Shown: piece after piece, positions 8,753 to 17,158 of the stretch
Layout: each line of letters begins with the position of its first letter
How positions within the stretch are numbered: the stretch's first letter is position 1
Origin: Microbacterium enclense
GTDB lineage: Bacteria > Actinomycetota > Actinomycetes > Actinomycetales > Microbacteriaceae
Assembly (NCBI GenBank): GCA_038182865.1
Contig: CP116226.1
Location: 992,001 to 1,056,000, forward strand
DNA: 64,000 nucleotides
Direction of reading: 5' to 3'
Notes under the pieces: generated by a model
Told to the model about the DNA's origin: nothing
Seen by the model: the letters and a program-made list of their open reading frames with translations, nothing else
Database searches by the model: none
Made by a program: the position numbers and the translations under genes

Positions 8753-8916
8753 CGTGTGGCTCCGTCTGCGAGGGGGTGGGCGGCCGCGGGGTGCGCGGAG
8801 GACCGGCGAAGATCCGCGAGGCGTCGATGCGGACCGGGGGCCTCGAACGCCCGAGGGGGCGCCGCACGTCCGAGGGACTCCGCCCGCGCCAACGCGGCGG
8901 CCAGCGCAGGGCTCAC
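8749..8916 (-). CDS. possible small coupled ORF before the AtzH-amidase gene
   Basis: A 55-codon frame starts at a GTG overlapping the acetamidase stop (GTGA), and its TGA overlaps the ATG of the AtzH-amidase gene (ATGA). The place is where atzG/hpxX-type genes (DUF4089, about 60-70 residues) sit in other clusters. The visible sequence (MSPALAAALARAESLGRAAP...) does not show the conserved C-terminal PL...EPAPVF pattern of that family, so it is not named. It may be a divergent partner, or an accidental open frame. Confidence 0.3.
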   Translation of the reverse strand: MSPALAAALARAESLGRAAPPRAFEAPGPHRRLADLRRSSAHPAAAHPLADGATR

Positions 8917-10079
8917 GGGGTGCCTCCCGCGGGGGCATCCGATGCCAGCACCTCGGGCTCCACCGCGGGAATCCCCGCGAAGTCCGCCTCGCGGATCCGC
9001 GCGTGCACACCCGAGACGATATCGACGACCTGCGAGATGTCGAAGTCGGTCGCGGCGCTGAGGTAGGCGTACGCGAGGTGCTCGTCCATGCCCCATCGGC
9101 CGCCGAGCAGCGCGAGCGACGAGCGGACGCACGCGCGCATCGCGGCATCCAGGTCGGGGTCCATGCCGGTCGGCACGAGGTAGTCGGGCGTGCGGACGAG
9201 CGGTCCGGTCACCTCGCCGAACGCCGCCCGAGCGGCATCCGCCGGGATCACCTCGAAGCGCAGCGTCGCGCGCAACGAGGCCTCGAGTGCGGTGAGGGCG
9301 ACCTCGCCGTCGCCCTGCGCGAAATGCGGGTCGCCGACGTAGGCGAGCGCGCCCTCGACCTGGACGGGGAGGAAGAGCGTCGTCCCCTCGACGAGCAGGT
9401 TGATGTCGATGTTGCCGCCGTGCGTGCCGGGCGGCACGGAGTGCGGACGCTCGTCGCCCGCGACCGCGACGCCCATCGTGCCGAGGAAGGGCGCGAGCGG
9501 GAACGACACGATCGGCTCCCCGCCCTCGACGACGGGCAGAGTGCCGTGCAGCACCCCGTCGCGCTCGGTCACCGCGGCGAAGACGCTGACGTTGTGCTCG
9601 CCGCGGGGCAGTTCTCCCACGAGCGCGCCCTTGCCGTGGCGGTTCGAGATGACCCCGTAGGGAACACGGGGAACGAGCGTCTCGACGGTGATCCTCAGCA
9701 GGTCACCCGGCCTCGCGCCCTCGACGTGCACGGGTCCGACGACGACATGGGGCCCGTCGACGGAGGGGTCGCGTGAGACGGAGGCCGCAATCTCGATCGC
9801 GTCGTCCAGCACGTGTTCGCGCGGTACACCGTGCCCCGCGAAGTACGCGGCGGGAGCCTTGCCCTGGTCGTCGAGGATGCCCTCGTGGCTCACGGTGTCG
9901 ATCGTGACGGTCTCGCCCGAGGCGATGCGCAGCGCGGGAGCGTCGGTGGCGCAGGGCAGTCGCCCCCACAGCACGGTGTCGGGGGTGGCCGCGAGGTAGT
10001 GGTCGCCGGGGAGAGGACCGACGCCGGGCTGAAGGATCGGGACGGCGGGGCCGACAGGTGCCGGGGTCGCGGCGCTCAT
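8913..10079 (-). CDS. acetamidase/formamidase family protein
   Basis: A 388-residue protein of the FmdA/AmdA fold. The motif DPHFAQGDGE in the middle is the family hallmark, and THGGNIDINLL and GPVHVEGARPGDLL are also typical. It hydrolyses short amides to acid plus ammonia; in this operon the substrate may be a ureide-derived amide rather than formamide. The ATG at 10079 overlaps the allantoinase stop (ATGA), so it is translationally coupled. The family is certain; the substrate is not. Confidence 0.88.
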   Translation of the reverse strand: MSAATPAPVGPAVPILQPGVGPLPGDHYLAATPDTVLWGRLPCATDAPALRIASGETVTIDTVSHEGILDDQGKAPAAYFAGHGVPREHVLDDAIEIAASVSRDPSVDGPHVVVGPVHVEGARPGDLLRITVETLVPRVPYGVISNRHGKGALVGELPRGEHNVSVFAAVTERDGVLHGTLPVVEGGEPIVSFPLAPFLGTMGVAVAGDERPHSVPPGTHGGNIDINLLVEGTTLFLPVQVEGALAYVGDPHFAQGDGEVALTALEASLRATLRFEVIPADAARAAFGEVTGPLVRTPDYLVPTGMDPDLDAAMRACVRSSLALLGGRWGMDEHLAYAYLSAATDFDISQVVDIVSGVHARIREADFAGIPAVEPEVLASDAPAGGTP

Positions 10080-11410
10080 GCCTCCACCACCTCGGCCGAG
10101 CGCAGCAGCTCTCGACCCTCGCGCTCGGTCACCGCGGAGCCGCGGCGGTAGACGGACTGGCCGCGCAACCACGTCTCTCGCACGACACCCGTGAGCACCT
10201 GACCGTGCCACGGCGAGACCGGATTGCGGTACTCCAGGGCGGCCGCGTCGACGACGAACTGCTCCTCGGGCGCGAAGGCCACGAGGTGGGCGGGAGCCCC
10301 GGGGGCGATGACGCCGAGCCCCTCGAGTCCCGCGATGCGCGCCGGGCCGGTCGTGAGCAGCGGCATCAGCGACTCGAACGCCAGGCCGCGCTCGCGAGCG
10401 GTCGTGTGCACCGCCGAGAGTCCCGTTTGCAGACCGGCGATCCCGCCCCAGGCCAGGCCGAAGTCGGGATTGCCCTTCAACTCGACGGTCGAGGGCGAGT
10501 GATCGCTGACGATCGCGTCGATCGTTCCGTCGACCACACCGGCCCAGAGCAGATCGCGATTGTTCCCGCCGCGGATGGGCGGACAGCACTTGAACGCCCC
10601 GGCACCGTCGGGCACGGCCGACGCATCGAGCGTGAGGTAGTGGGGGCAGGTCTCGACCGTGAGGCGCACACCCTCCGCCTTGGCGGCTCGCACGTCGTCG
10701 AGCGCTCCCCCGTCGGCGACGTGCACGATGTGCGCCCGCGCTCCCGTGCGGCGGGCGGCCTCGATGACGCGGCGGATCGCCGCGCGCTCACTCAGCGGCG
10801 GGCGGCTGGCCTCGAAGTCTTCGTAGCGCGGTCCGAGAGCGCCGTCCGCGTGCAGGTGCGCGGGATCCTCGGCGTGCACGATGAGCAGGCCGTCGAACTC
10901 CGCCAGTTCGGCGAGGCACCGCTCGAGCTGCTCGGCGTCGAGGTGTCCGAACTCGTCGATCCCGCTCGGCGAGAGGAAGCACTTGAAACCCACGACGCCG
11001 GCGTCGGCGAGCGCGCGCAGCGAGCCGAGGTTCTCGGGAACGGCGCCACCCCAGTACGCGACGTCGACGGCGAGCTTTCCCGCGGCGGCGGCACGCTTGG
11101 CATCCAGTGCCTCGGGCGTCGTGGTGACGGGAAGGCTGTTGAGCGGCATGTCGACGATCGTCGTGACGCCGCCCGCGGCGGCCGCGGCGGTGCCGGTCGC
11201 GAAGCCCTCCCACTCGGTGCGACCGGGTTCGTCGAGGTGCACGTGCGAGTCGACGAGTCCGGGCAGCAGCACGGCGTCGCCGGGCAGAACGGTGTCGGCG
11301 GCGGCGTCGAACGGTTCGACCGCGGCGATCACCCCGCTCTCGATCACGACCGTGGCGGGACTGAAGGCGCCGTCGAGGAAGACCTTCCGGGCGGCGATCC
11401 GTGTGCTCAT
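10076..11410 (-). CDS. allB: allantoinase (cyclic amidohydrolase)
   Basis: A 444-residue amidohydrolase that opens the hydantoin ring of allantoin to allantoate. Seen: SHVHLDEPGR (His56, His58), GFKCFLSPSG with Lys143 as the carbamylated metal bridge, IVHAEDP, AHIVHVAD, ETCPHYL and DAIVSDHSPS. This set, particularly ETCPHYL with SDHSPS, fits allantoinase better than dihydropyrimidinase. The start is the ATG at 11410; the frame is open to 11461, but the extra 17 residues are not family-like. It lies between the racemase and the acetamidase. Confidence 0.92.
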   Translation of the reverse strand: MSTRIAARKVFLDGAFSPATVVIESGVIAAVEPFDAAADTVLPGDAVLLPGLVDSHVHLDEPGRTEWEGFATGTAAAAAGGVTTIVDMPLNSLPVTTTPEALDAKRAAAAGKLAVDVAYWGGAVPENLGSLRALADAGVVGFKCFLSPSGIDEFGHLDAEQLERCLAELAEFDGLLIVHAEDPAHLHADGALGPRYEDFEASRPPLSERAAIRRVIEAARRTGARAHIVHVADGGALDDVRAAKAEGVRLTVETCPHYLTLDASAVPDGAGAFKCCPPIRGGNNRDLLWAGVVDGTIDAIVSDHSPSTVELKGNPDFGLAWGGIAGLQTGLSAVHTTARERGLAFESLMPLLTTGPARIAGLEGLGVIAPGAPAHLVAFAPEEQFVVDAAALEYRNPVSPWHGQVLTGVVRETWLRGQSVYRRGSAVTEREGRELLRSAEVVEA

Positions 11411-11461
11411 GCCCTTCACGCTAAGCGCCGCGCGTTTCGCCGATGTAACCGTCATCAACAT

Positions 11462-12208
11462 TCATGCAAACACCTCGACATTCCTCGTCTGGGGAGGAGG
11501 AGTGACCCGCGGCCGGGGAGGCACGGCGTACTCGTCGCGTTTGCTCGTGCCGAGCCCCATACGCACCATCCCGGATGCCACCCCCACCGCCGCCGCGACG
11601 CCGTCGACGACGGGCACGCCGACGCGTGCGGTCAGCTCCGCGCAGAGGTCGGCCATACCGGCACAGCCGAGCACGATGACGTCGGCGCCACCCGCGGCGG
11701 CCTCCGCACCGCACCGCTCGATGGTCGACACCGCGGCCGACTCCGTGTCTTCGAGGTCGAGCACCGGGATCCCCGTCGCAGCGAGCGAGACGCACGCGCG
11801 CTCCATCCCGTACCGGGCGACGAGATCGCGAGCGCGACCGAGGGTCCGGCTGAGGGTCGTGACGACGCCGAAGTGCCGCCCCGACACCGCGGCCAGGTGC
11901 ATCGCCGCCTCTGCGATCCCGACCACCGGCGCCTCGACGAGTTCGCGTGCCGCATCGAGTCCCGGATCGCCGAAGCACGCGATCACATAGGCGTCGGCGG
12001 GAGCGAGCCCGTCGCGGTCGGCCGCGACCAGCTCCACGACGGCGGCGGCCGCCGCGATCTCATCGGTGTGGCTCTCGATCGCGGCGGCGCCGGCCGCGGG
12101 GCACACGGCGTCGATCTCGACGTCGGGACCCGCCACCCCCCGGGCGGCGTCCGCGATCTTCGCGGTCATCGCCCGGGAGGTGTTGGGGTTGATCAGGAGG
12201 ATCCTCAC
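11462..12208 (-). CDS. hydantoin/allantoin racemase (Asp/Glu racemase superfamily)
   Basis: A 248-residue protein starting MRILLINPNTS, the usual opening of hydantoin/allantoin racemases. Two catalytic cysteines are visible: Cys78 in VIACFGDPG and Cys182 in IVLGCAGM. It would interconvert R- and S-allantoin so that allantoinase of either preference can use both. The GTG start at 12208 overlaps the stop of the NCS1 permease (GTGA). The C-terminal 20 residues are proline-rich and unremarkable. HpxA is the Klebsiella counterpart. Confidence 0.88.
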   Translation of the reverse strand: MRILLINPNTSRAMTAKIADAARGVAGPDVEIDAVCPAAGAAAIESHTDEIAAAAAVVELVAADRDGLAPADAYVIACFGDPGLDAARELVEAPVVGIAEAAMHLAAVSGRHFGVVTTLSRTLGRARDLVARYGMERACVSLAATGIPVLDLEDTESAAVSTIERCGAEAAAGGADVIVLGCAGMADLCAELTARVGVPVVDGVAAAVGVASGMVRMGLGTSKRDEYAVPPRPRVTPPPQTRNVEVFA

Positions 12209-13968
12209 GCGAGCGCCTCGCGCGGGTTCCCGGCGACCGGCCGGCGGAGCGGCGACGCGGTAGCGGGCTCCGACACGACGGCGTCCGGCGCCGTCTGCGC
12301 GAGAGACGCGGTCCACGCCTGCGTCGATGCCCCGGAGCCCGGCACCGGGCCCGTGGCATCCTGAGCCGTCTGCGCGAGCACGGGGACCTCGACCTCCGCG
12401 GGAGCGGCCACGTCGTCGACCGTGCCGTCGGAGATGCCCTCGGTCTCGCCGTCGAACGTCGGGATGCGGGGCTCGAGACGCTCGAAGAGCAGGAACAGCA
12501 CGTAGCCGAGGCCGCAGCCGATGAACCAGCTGTAGTCGCTGATGGCGGAGATGTTGAACAGGCCCAGGTCGGCGAACAGCTTCGGGAAGATCGCGATCGC
12601 GACCGTCGGCACACCGGCCGCGATGACGGCCTTCACCGCGTTGGGGTTGAAGCCGTTGCGGTACCAGTAGGGGCCCTTGGCATCCATCGTGAACATCGCG
12701 TCGACCTTCACCCGCTGGCGGGCGGCGATGTAGTAGCCGGCGATCAGGATGCCGAAGAGGGGGCCGATCAGCGCGCCCAGCACGCCGAGCGAGTAGTGGA
12801 TGGCGTCGGCGTTGGAGTACCAGTTCCAGGGCATGAGGAACGTCGAGCCGACCGCGGCGATCATGCCGCCCGCACGCCACGAGATCTTCTTCGGGGCGAC
12901 GTTGGAGAAGTCGAAGGCGGGCGAGATGAAGTTGGCGACGATGTTGATGCCGACCGTCGCGGTGACGAAGGTCAGGCCGCCGAGAAGGATCGCGAAGGGC
13001 GTGTCGATCTGCTCGACCGTCTTGATCGGGTCGGTGATGAGCGAGCCGAAGACCGGCACGGTGGCCGAGGCGGTGATGACCGTCAGCAGCGAGAAGAACA
13101 CGAAATTGACGGGCAGACCCCAGAAGTTGCCCTTCTTCACGGCGGTGAAGCTCTTGCCGTAGCGCGCGAAGTCTCCGAAGTTGAGCATGGGACCGGAGAA
13201 GTACGACACCACCAGGGCGATCGCGGCGAACATCACCGGGATCGATGCCCAGAAGTCGAGCTGCGTCGTGGAGAGGGTGAACGAGATGTTCTGGATGCCG
13301 GCCTGCGAGACGAGGTACACGGCGAGGACGATCATGACGACGTAGACGGCGGGACCCGCCCAGTCGATGAAGCGGCGGATGACCTCCATGCCGTTCCAGA
13401 ACAGCAGGAACTGCGCGACCCAGAGGATCGCGTACGAGATCCAGCCGAGCGCCGAGAGCCCCGCGAACGACACGTCGAGCAGCGCGGCCGAGCCGGGAAC
13501 GAACTTCAGGAAGATGATGTTGAGCGACTCGGCCGCGAGGAAGGTCTGCACGCCGTACCAGGCGATGGCGATGAGGCCGCGGATGATCGCGGGGATGTTC
13601 GCGCCCCGGATGCCGAACACCACGCGGTTGATGACGGGGTAGGGCACGCCCGTCTTCTGACTGGGCTTGGCGACCATGTTGGCGAACACCTGCACGATGA
13701 CGATGCCGGCGATCAGCGCCACCAGCACCTGCCACGACTGCAGACCGAGGGCGAAGAGCGACCCCGCGGTGACGTAGCCGCCGACCGAGTGCACGTCGCT
13801 CATCCAGAACGCGAAGATGTTGTAGCTCGACCACTTCTGCTTGCGCAGAGGGGCGAGGTCTTCGTTGGCGAGACGCTCGTCGTAGTGGGGCTTCATGTTG
13901 CCGCCCCCGTGGGGGTGGCCGGCGGCCTCCACGAGATCGTGGGGGCCGGTGAGCGGGGTGGATGTCAT
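12205..13968 (-). CDS. pucI: NCS1 family allantoin/nucleobase permease
   Basis: A 587-residue membrane protein of the nucleobase:cation symporter-1 family. It has a cytosolic His/Gly-rich N-terminus, then the NCS1 opening pattern (SSYNIFAFWMSDVHSVGGY) and about 12 membrane helices to residue 520, followed by a 70-residue acidic/Ala tail that is longer than usual. It is the first gene of the leftward allantoin operon, so allantoin (or urate/uracil) import is inferred. A 159-bp divergent region separates it from the XRE-cupin regulator and carries inverted repeats. Confidence 0.88.
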   Translation of the reverse strand: MTSTPLTGPHDLVEAAGHPHGGGNMKPHYDERLANEDLAPLRKQKWSSYNIFAFWMSDVHSVGGYVTAGSLFALGLQSWQVLVALIAGIVIVQVFANMVAKPSQKTGVPYPVINRVVFGIRGANIPAIIRGLIAIAWYGVQTFLAAESLNIIFLKFVPGSAALLDVSFAGLSALGWISYAILWVAQFLLFWNGMEVIRRFIDWAGPAVYVVMIVLAVYLVSQAGIQNISFTLSTTQLDFWASIPVMFAAIALVVSYFSGPMLNFGDFARYGKSFTAVKKGNFWGLPVNFVFFSLLTVITASATVPVFGSLITDPIKTVEQIDTPFAILLGGLTFVTATVGINIVANFISPAFDFSNVAPKKISWRAGGMIAAVGSTFLMPWNWYSNADAIHYSLGVLGALIGPLFGILIAGYYIAARQRVKVDAMFTMDAKGPYWYRNGFNPNAVKAVIAAGVPTVAIAIFPKLFADLGLFNISAISDYSWFIGCGLGYVLFLLFERLEPRIPTFDGETEGISDGTVDDVAAPAEVEVPVLAQTAQDATGPVPGSGASTQAWTASLAQTAPDAVVSEPATASPLRRPVAGNPREALA

Positions 13969-14029
13969 GTCATTCCTCTCAGGGCGATGGATGCCACGAC
14001 GTGGAGTCCGCGGCCGGAGTGGAGCTCTG

Positions 14030-14088
14030 ATGTGAAGTTATGGGTTCACATGCTCCGGCTGGTTTCGCTCTTGTAACGAGCATGTGAA
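14030..14088. promoter_or_regulatory. inverted-repeat operator between allantoin operon and XRE-cupin regulator
   Basis: The divergent spacer holds three copies of a TGTGAA/TTCACA half-site, at 14031, 14045 and 14083. The last two form a perfect 11-bp inverted repeat, TTCACATGCTC (14045-14055) and GAGCATGTGAA (14078-14088), with a 22-nt gap; the first two form ATGTGAA/TTCACAT with an 8-nt gap. It is the natural binding site for the adjacent XRE-cupin protein and would control both directions. The function is inferred from position and symmetry. Confidence 0.6.
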
Positions 14089-14127
14089 GTCGCTCCTTCA
14101 CTCCTCGCGCCTGCCTAGACTCGGGGC

Positions 14128-14763
14128 ATGCCGCACCCGCCCCTCGCCGACGCCGTCGAGCCCGACGCGGCAGGCACGGGCTCCGCGGCCGAGGCCCCGG
14201 CATCCGTCGGCGCGCGCGTCCGTGACCTCCGTCAGGCCCGCGGCATCTCGGCGCGTGCGCTCGCGAAGACCCTCGGCATCTCTCCCAGCGCCGTGTCGCA
14301 GATCGAGCGCGGCGTGATGCAGCCGAGCGTCTCGCGCCTCATCGCCATCACCGACGCCCTCGGCGTTCCCCTCGTGGCGGCCTTCGATCCGGCATCCGAT
14401 CGCCCCGTCGAACCCGTCGGGCCGTCGGGCTTCACTCTGCAGCGGGCCGGCCAGGCATCGGACATCGTGCTCGACAGCGGGGTGTCCTTCCGCCGCTTGA
14501 CGCCCGGAACCTCACCGGGGGTGGACTACTTCGAGTCGATCTACCCGCCCGGCGCCGCCGCGCACGGCGCCGACGGGCTCTTCCACCACGAGGGCTACGA
14601 GGTCGGCACCGTCGTCGCGGGCGAGCTCACGATCGACTTCGAGGCCGAGCGCGTGATCCTGCGGGCGGGAGATGCCATCAGCTACCCCTGCTCGGTCCCC
14701 CACCGTCTGCACAACACCGGCGAGGTCGACGCGGTCGCGCACTGGCTGATCGTGCACGCCTGA
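14128..14763 (+). CDS. XRE family regulator with cupin domain
   Basis: A 211-residue regulator. An N-terminal HTH_3 domain is at about residues 30-90 (VRDLRQARGISARALAKTLG, then ISPSAVSQIERG as recognition helix). A cupin_2 sensor domain is at about 120-210 with HHEGYEVGTVVAGEL and the closing VPHRLHNTGE. Proteins of this build sense small metabolites through the cupin. It sits divergent to the allantoin operon and upstream of uraD-uraH-urate hydroxylase, so it is the best candidate for regulating the purine genes. The ligand is unknown; allantoin or urate are reasonable guesses. Confidence 0.88.
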   Translation: MPHPPLADAVEPDAAGTGSAAEAPASVGARVRDLRQARGISARALAKTLGISPSAVSQIERGVMQPSVSRLIAITDALGVPLVAAFDPASDRPVEPVGPSGFTLQRAGQASDIVLDSGVSFRRLTPGTSPGVDYFESIYPPGAAAHGADGLFHHEGYEVGTVVAGELTIDFEAERVILRAGDAISYPCSVPHRLHNTGEVDAVAHWLIVHA

Positions 14764-14987
14764 CGCAGGGCGCCGCTCGCCACCCGCGGCGTCGCGTCAC
14801 CAAGACGGCGTCACGTCACCAAGACAGGGGAAGACACCAGAATAGGCCGAGGCCGGTAACGATGGCCTGTTCTCGTGACATCCCCTGTTCTCCCGACGGC
14901 GAGCCCGACCCTGGGATGTTCGCCACAGCAACATCGCCGACACATCTCGCCACAGCCCCGTAACGCAGAGCGCCTAGCCTGGCCGGC
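14764..14987. promoter_or_regulatory. spacer upstream of uraD with short repeats
   Basis: This 224-bp gene-free spacer holds two direct copies of GTCACCAAGAC (from 14796 and 14815) and two direct copies of CCTGTTCTC (from 14866 and 14884, period 18). It also has a 7-bp inverted pair ACAGGGG/CCCCTGT. Together they suggest a regulated promoter for uraD-uraH-urate hydroxylase. No hexamers clear enough to name -35/-10 boxes were seen. Confidence 0.35.
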
Positions 14988-15515
14988 ATGCACCTGCACG
15001 ACTTCCATGCCCTCGACGACGCGGATGCCACGGCGGTCGTCCGTGTCTGGGCCGACATTCCGGGATGGGTCGACGCGATCGTCGCGGGCCGCCCCTACGC
15101 GAGCGTCGATGCCCTCGCCGCCTACGCCGGTGACCTCGCGACGGCGTGGTCGCCCGCCGACCTCGAGGCCGCCCTGCACGCCCACCCCCGCATCGGCGCG
15201 AAAGTGTCGGGCGACGGCGCGGAGGCCGCGGCATCCCGTCGCGAACAGGGATCGATGAGCACCGCCGCAGACGACGACGTCGCCGCGATCGCCGCCGGCA
15301 ACGCCGCGTACGAGGAGCGCTTCGGTCGCGTCTTCCTCATCCGCGCGGCGGGCCGCACCCCGGGCGAGATGCGCGCGGAGCTCGAGCGCCGCCTCGGCAA
15401 CGACCCCGACAGCGAGACCATCGAGGCCACGCGCCAGCTCGCCGAGATCGCGCTGCTCCGGCTGCGGACGACGTTCGCAGACGACGCGCCCGCCGAACCG
15501 GAGGACGCCGAATGA
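14988..15515 (+). CDS. uraD: 2-oxo-4-hydroxy-4-carboxy-5-ureidoimidazoline (OHCU) decarboxylase
   Basis: A 175-residue protein of the OHCU decarboxylase family. Its AHPRIGAKV motif carries the catalytic His, and ASRREQGSM and FGRVFLIRAAGRT match the conserved C-terminal part. It decarboxylates OHCU to S-allantoin, the last step of urate conversion. The next gene, uraH, overlaps it by 4 bp (ATGA), so the two consecutive steps are made together. Alternative names are hpxQ and pucL N-terminal domain. Confidence 0.93.
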   Translation: MHLHDFHALDDADATAVVRVWADIPGWVDAIVAGRPYASVDALAAYAGDLATAWSPADLEAALHAHPRIGAKVSGDGAEAAASRREQGSMSTAADDDVAAIAAGNAAYEERFGRVFLIRAAGRTPGEMRAELERRLGNDPDSETIEATRQLAEIALLRLRTTFADDAPAEPEDAE

Positions 15516-15832
15516 CCCACGTCACGACCCACATCCTGGATGCCACCACCGGCACGCCCGCGGCCGGTGTCGCCGTGGCACTCGCCCGTCTGGACGGCAC
15601 CGCGATCGCCGCGGCCAGCACCGACGCCGACGGCCGCCTCGCCCTCGGCCCCGAGCGGCTCGACGACGGCGACTACGCCCTCACCTTCGGCACCGGCGCC
15701 TACTTCCGGGGGCGCGACGTCGCCTCGTTCCATCCCGTCGTCACGGTGGCCTTCACCGTCGCGGGCGAGGCGCACCTGCACGTGCCGCTGCTGCTGAGCC
15801 CGTTCGCCTATTCGACCTACCGCGGCAGCTGA
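15512..15832 (+). CDS. uraH: 5-hydroxyisourate hydrolase (transthyretin-like)
   Basis: A 106-residue transthyretin-fold enzyme hydrolysing 5-hydroxyisourate to OHCU. Seen are THILDATTGTPAAGV at the N-terminus and the ending FAYSTYRGS, whose YRGS tetrapeptide distinguishes these hydrolases from true transthyretin; FHPVVTVAF is also typical. It is coupled to uraD and followed 8 bp later by the urate hydroxylase. Length is normal. Names hpxT and pucM are used for the same activity. Confidence 0.93.
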   Translation: MTHVTTHILDATTGTPAAGVAVALARLDGTAIAAASTDADGRLALGPERLDDGDYALTFGTGAYFRGRDVASFHPVVTVAFTVAGEAHLHVPLLLSPFAYSTYRGS

Positions 15833-15840
15833 GGAGCGTC

Positions 15841-17025
15841 ATGAAGGTCATCGTCATCGGTGCGGGGGTCGGCGGCACATCCGCGGCCCTCGCGTTGCAG
15901 AAGCTCGGCCACGAGGTGGTCGTGTACGACCGCATGCGTGAGAACCGCCCCGTCGGCGCAGCGCTGTCGCTGTGGTCGAACGGGGTGAAGGTGCTCAACT
16001 GGCTGGGCCTGGGCCCGCAGATCGCCGCCCTCGGCGGCCGCATGGACGACATGGCCTACTACGACGGCCATACCGGTGAGGAGCTCTGTCGGTTCAGCCT
16101 TGCCCCCGTCACCGCGCAGACCGGCCAACGCTCGTACCCCGTCGCCCGCGCCGACCTGCAACAGCTGATGATGGATGCCGTCGGCTCGGCGAACATCCAC
16201 CTCGGCAAGCAGCTGACCGGCGTCTCCGAGTCCGACGGGGTCGTGACCGCCACCTTCGCCGACGGCTCCACCGATACCGCCGACCTGCTCATCGGAGCCG
16301 ACGGGGCGCGCTCCCTGGTGCGCGACTACGTCACCGAGCCCACCGGCATCCGCCCCGAACGCACGTATTCGGGGTATGTGAACTACAACGGCCTCGTCGC
16401 GGCGGACGAGCGGATCGGACCGCTCGACCAGTGGACGACGTACGTCGGCGACGGCAAGCGGTGTGCGGTCATGCCCGTCGCCGGAGACCGCTTCTACTTC
16501 TTCGTCGACGTGCCCGGCCCCTCGGGCGTGGTCGAGGACCGGATGGCGGCTCTCGAGGCCGCGTTCGGGTCATGGGGCGCCCCCGGCGTTCGGGCGCTGC
16601 TCGACGGCATCGATCCCGACGAGTCGCTCAATCGCGTCGAGATCTGGGACATCGATCCCTTCGACACCTGGGTGCGCGGACGTGTCGCGATCCTGGGCGA
16701 CGCGGCGCACAACACCGCCCCCGACATCGGCCAGGGGGCGTGTTCGGCGCTCGAGGACAGCTTCGCGCTCGGCATCGTCTTCGCCACGACCACGCTCAGC
16801 GTCGAGGACTCGCTGAAGCGGTACGAGCGCATCCGCACCGAGAGGGCGGGCGACCTCGTGCTGCGGGCGCGCAAGCGTGCGCATGAGACGCACGCGTTCG
16901 ATGTGGCCGCGACGCAGGCCTGGTACGACGGCCTGCGGCGCGAGGACGGCACGGGCGTGATCCGCGGGATCGTCGGCAACATCGAGGGCAGCCCGGTGGA
17001 GCTCGGCGCGAGCGTCATGCGCTGA
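15841..17025 (+). CDS. hpxO: FAD-dependent urate hydroxylase (HpxO-like)
   Basis: A 394-residue class A flavoprotein monooxygenase. The N-terminal GAGVGGTSAALALQKLGH is the FAD Rossmann motif, with a DG motif near LLIGADGARS and the second FAD site GDAAHNTAPDIGQGACSALED. It would oxidise urate to 5-hydroxyisourate with NADH and O2 in place of urate oxidase. Its place just after uraD-uraH makes urate much more likely than salicylate or another aromatic. It follows uraH by 8 bp, in the same operon. Confidence 0.9.
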   Translation: MKVIVIGAGVGGTSAALALQKLGHEVVVYDRMRENRPVGAALSLWSNGVKVLNWLGLGPQIAALGGRMDDMAYYDGHTGEELCRFSLAPVTAQTGQRSYPVARADLQQLMMDAVGSANIHLGKQLTGVSESDGVVTATFADGSTDTADLLIGADGARSLVRDYVTEPTGIRPERTYSGYVNYNGLVAADERIGPLDQWTTYVGDGKRCAVMPVAGDRFYFFVDVPGPSGVVEDRMAALEAAFGSWGAPGVRALLDGIDPDESLNRVEIWDIDPFDTWVRGRVAILGDAAHNTAPDIGQGACSALEDSFALGIVFATTTLSVEDSLKRYERIRTERAGDLVLRARKRAHETHAFDVAATQAWYDGLRREDGTGVIRGIVGNIEGSPVELGASVMR

Positions 17026-17158
17026 GCCGGTCGCCCCGACGGCCTCGACCCGGCGGCGCGGCCCCGCCTCCCGGCGCCGATCTGCCGTCAAATGGCCGGG
17101 AATGTCGACGTTCGTGCGCATTGTGGCCCATCATGGGCAGAACTCGACTGGAGAGCTG

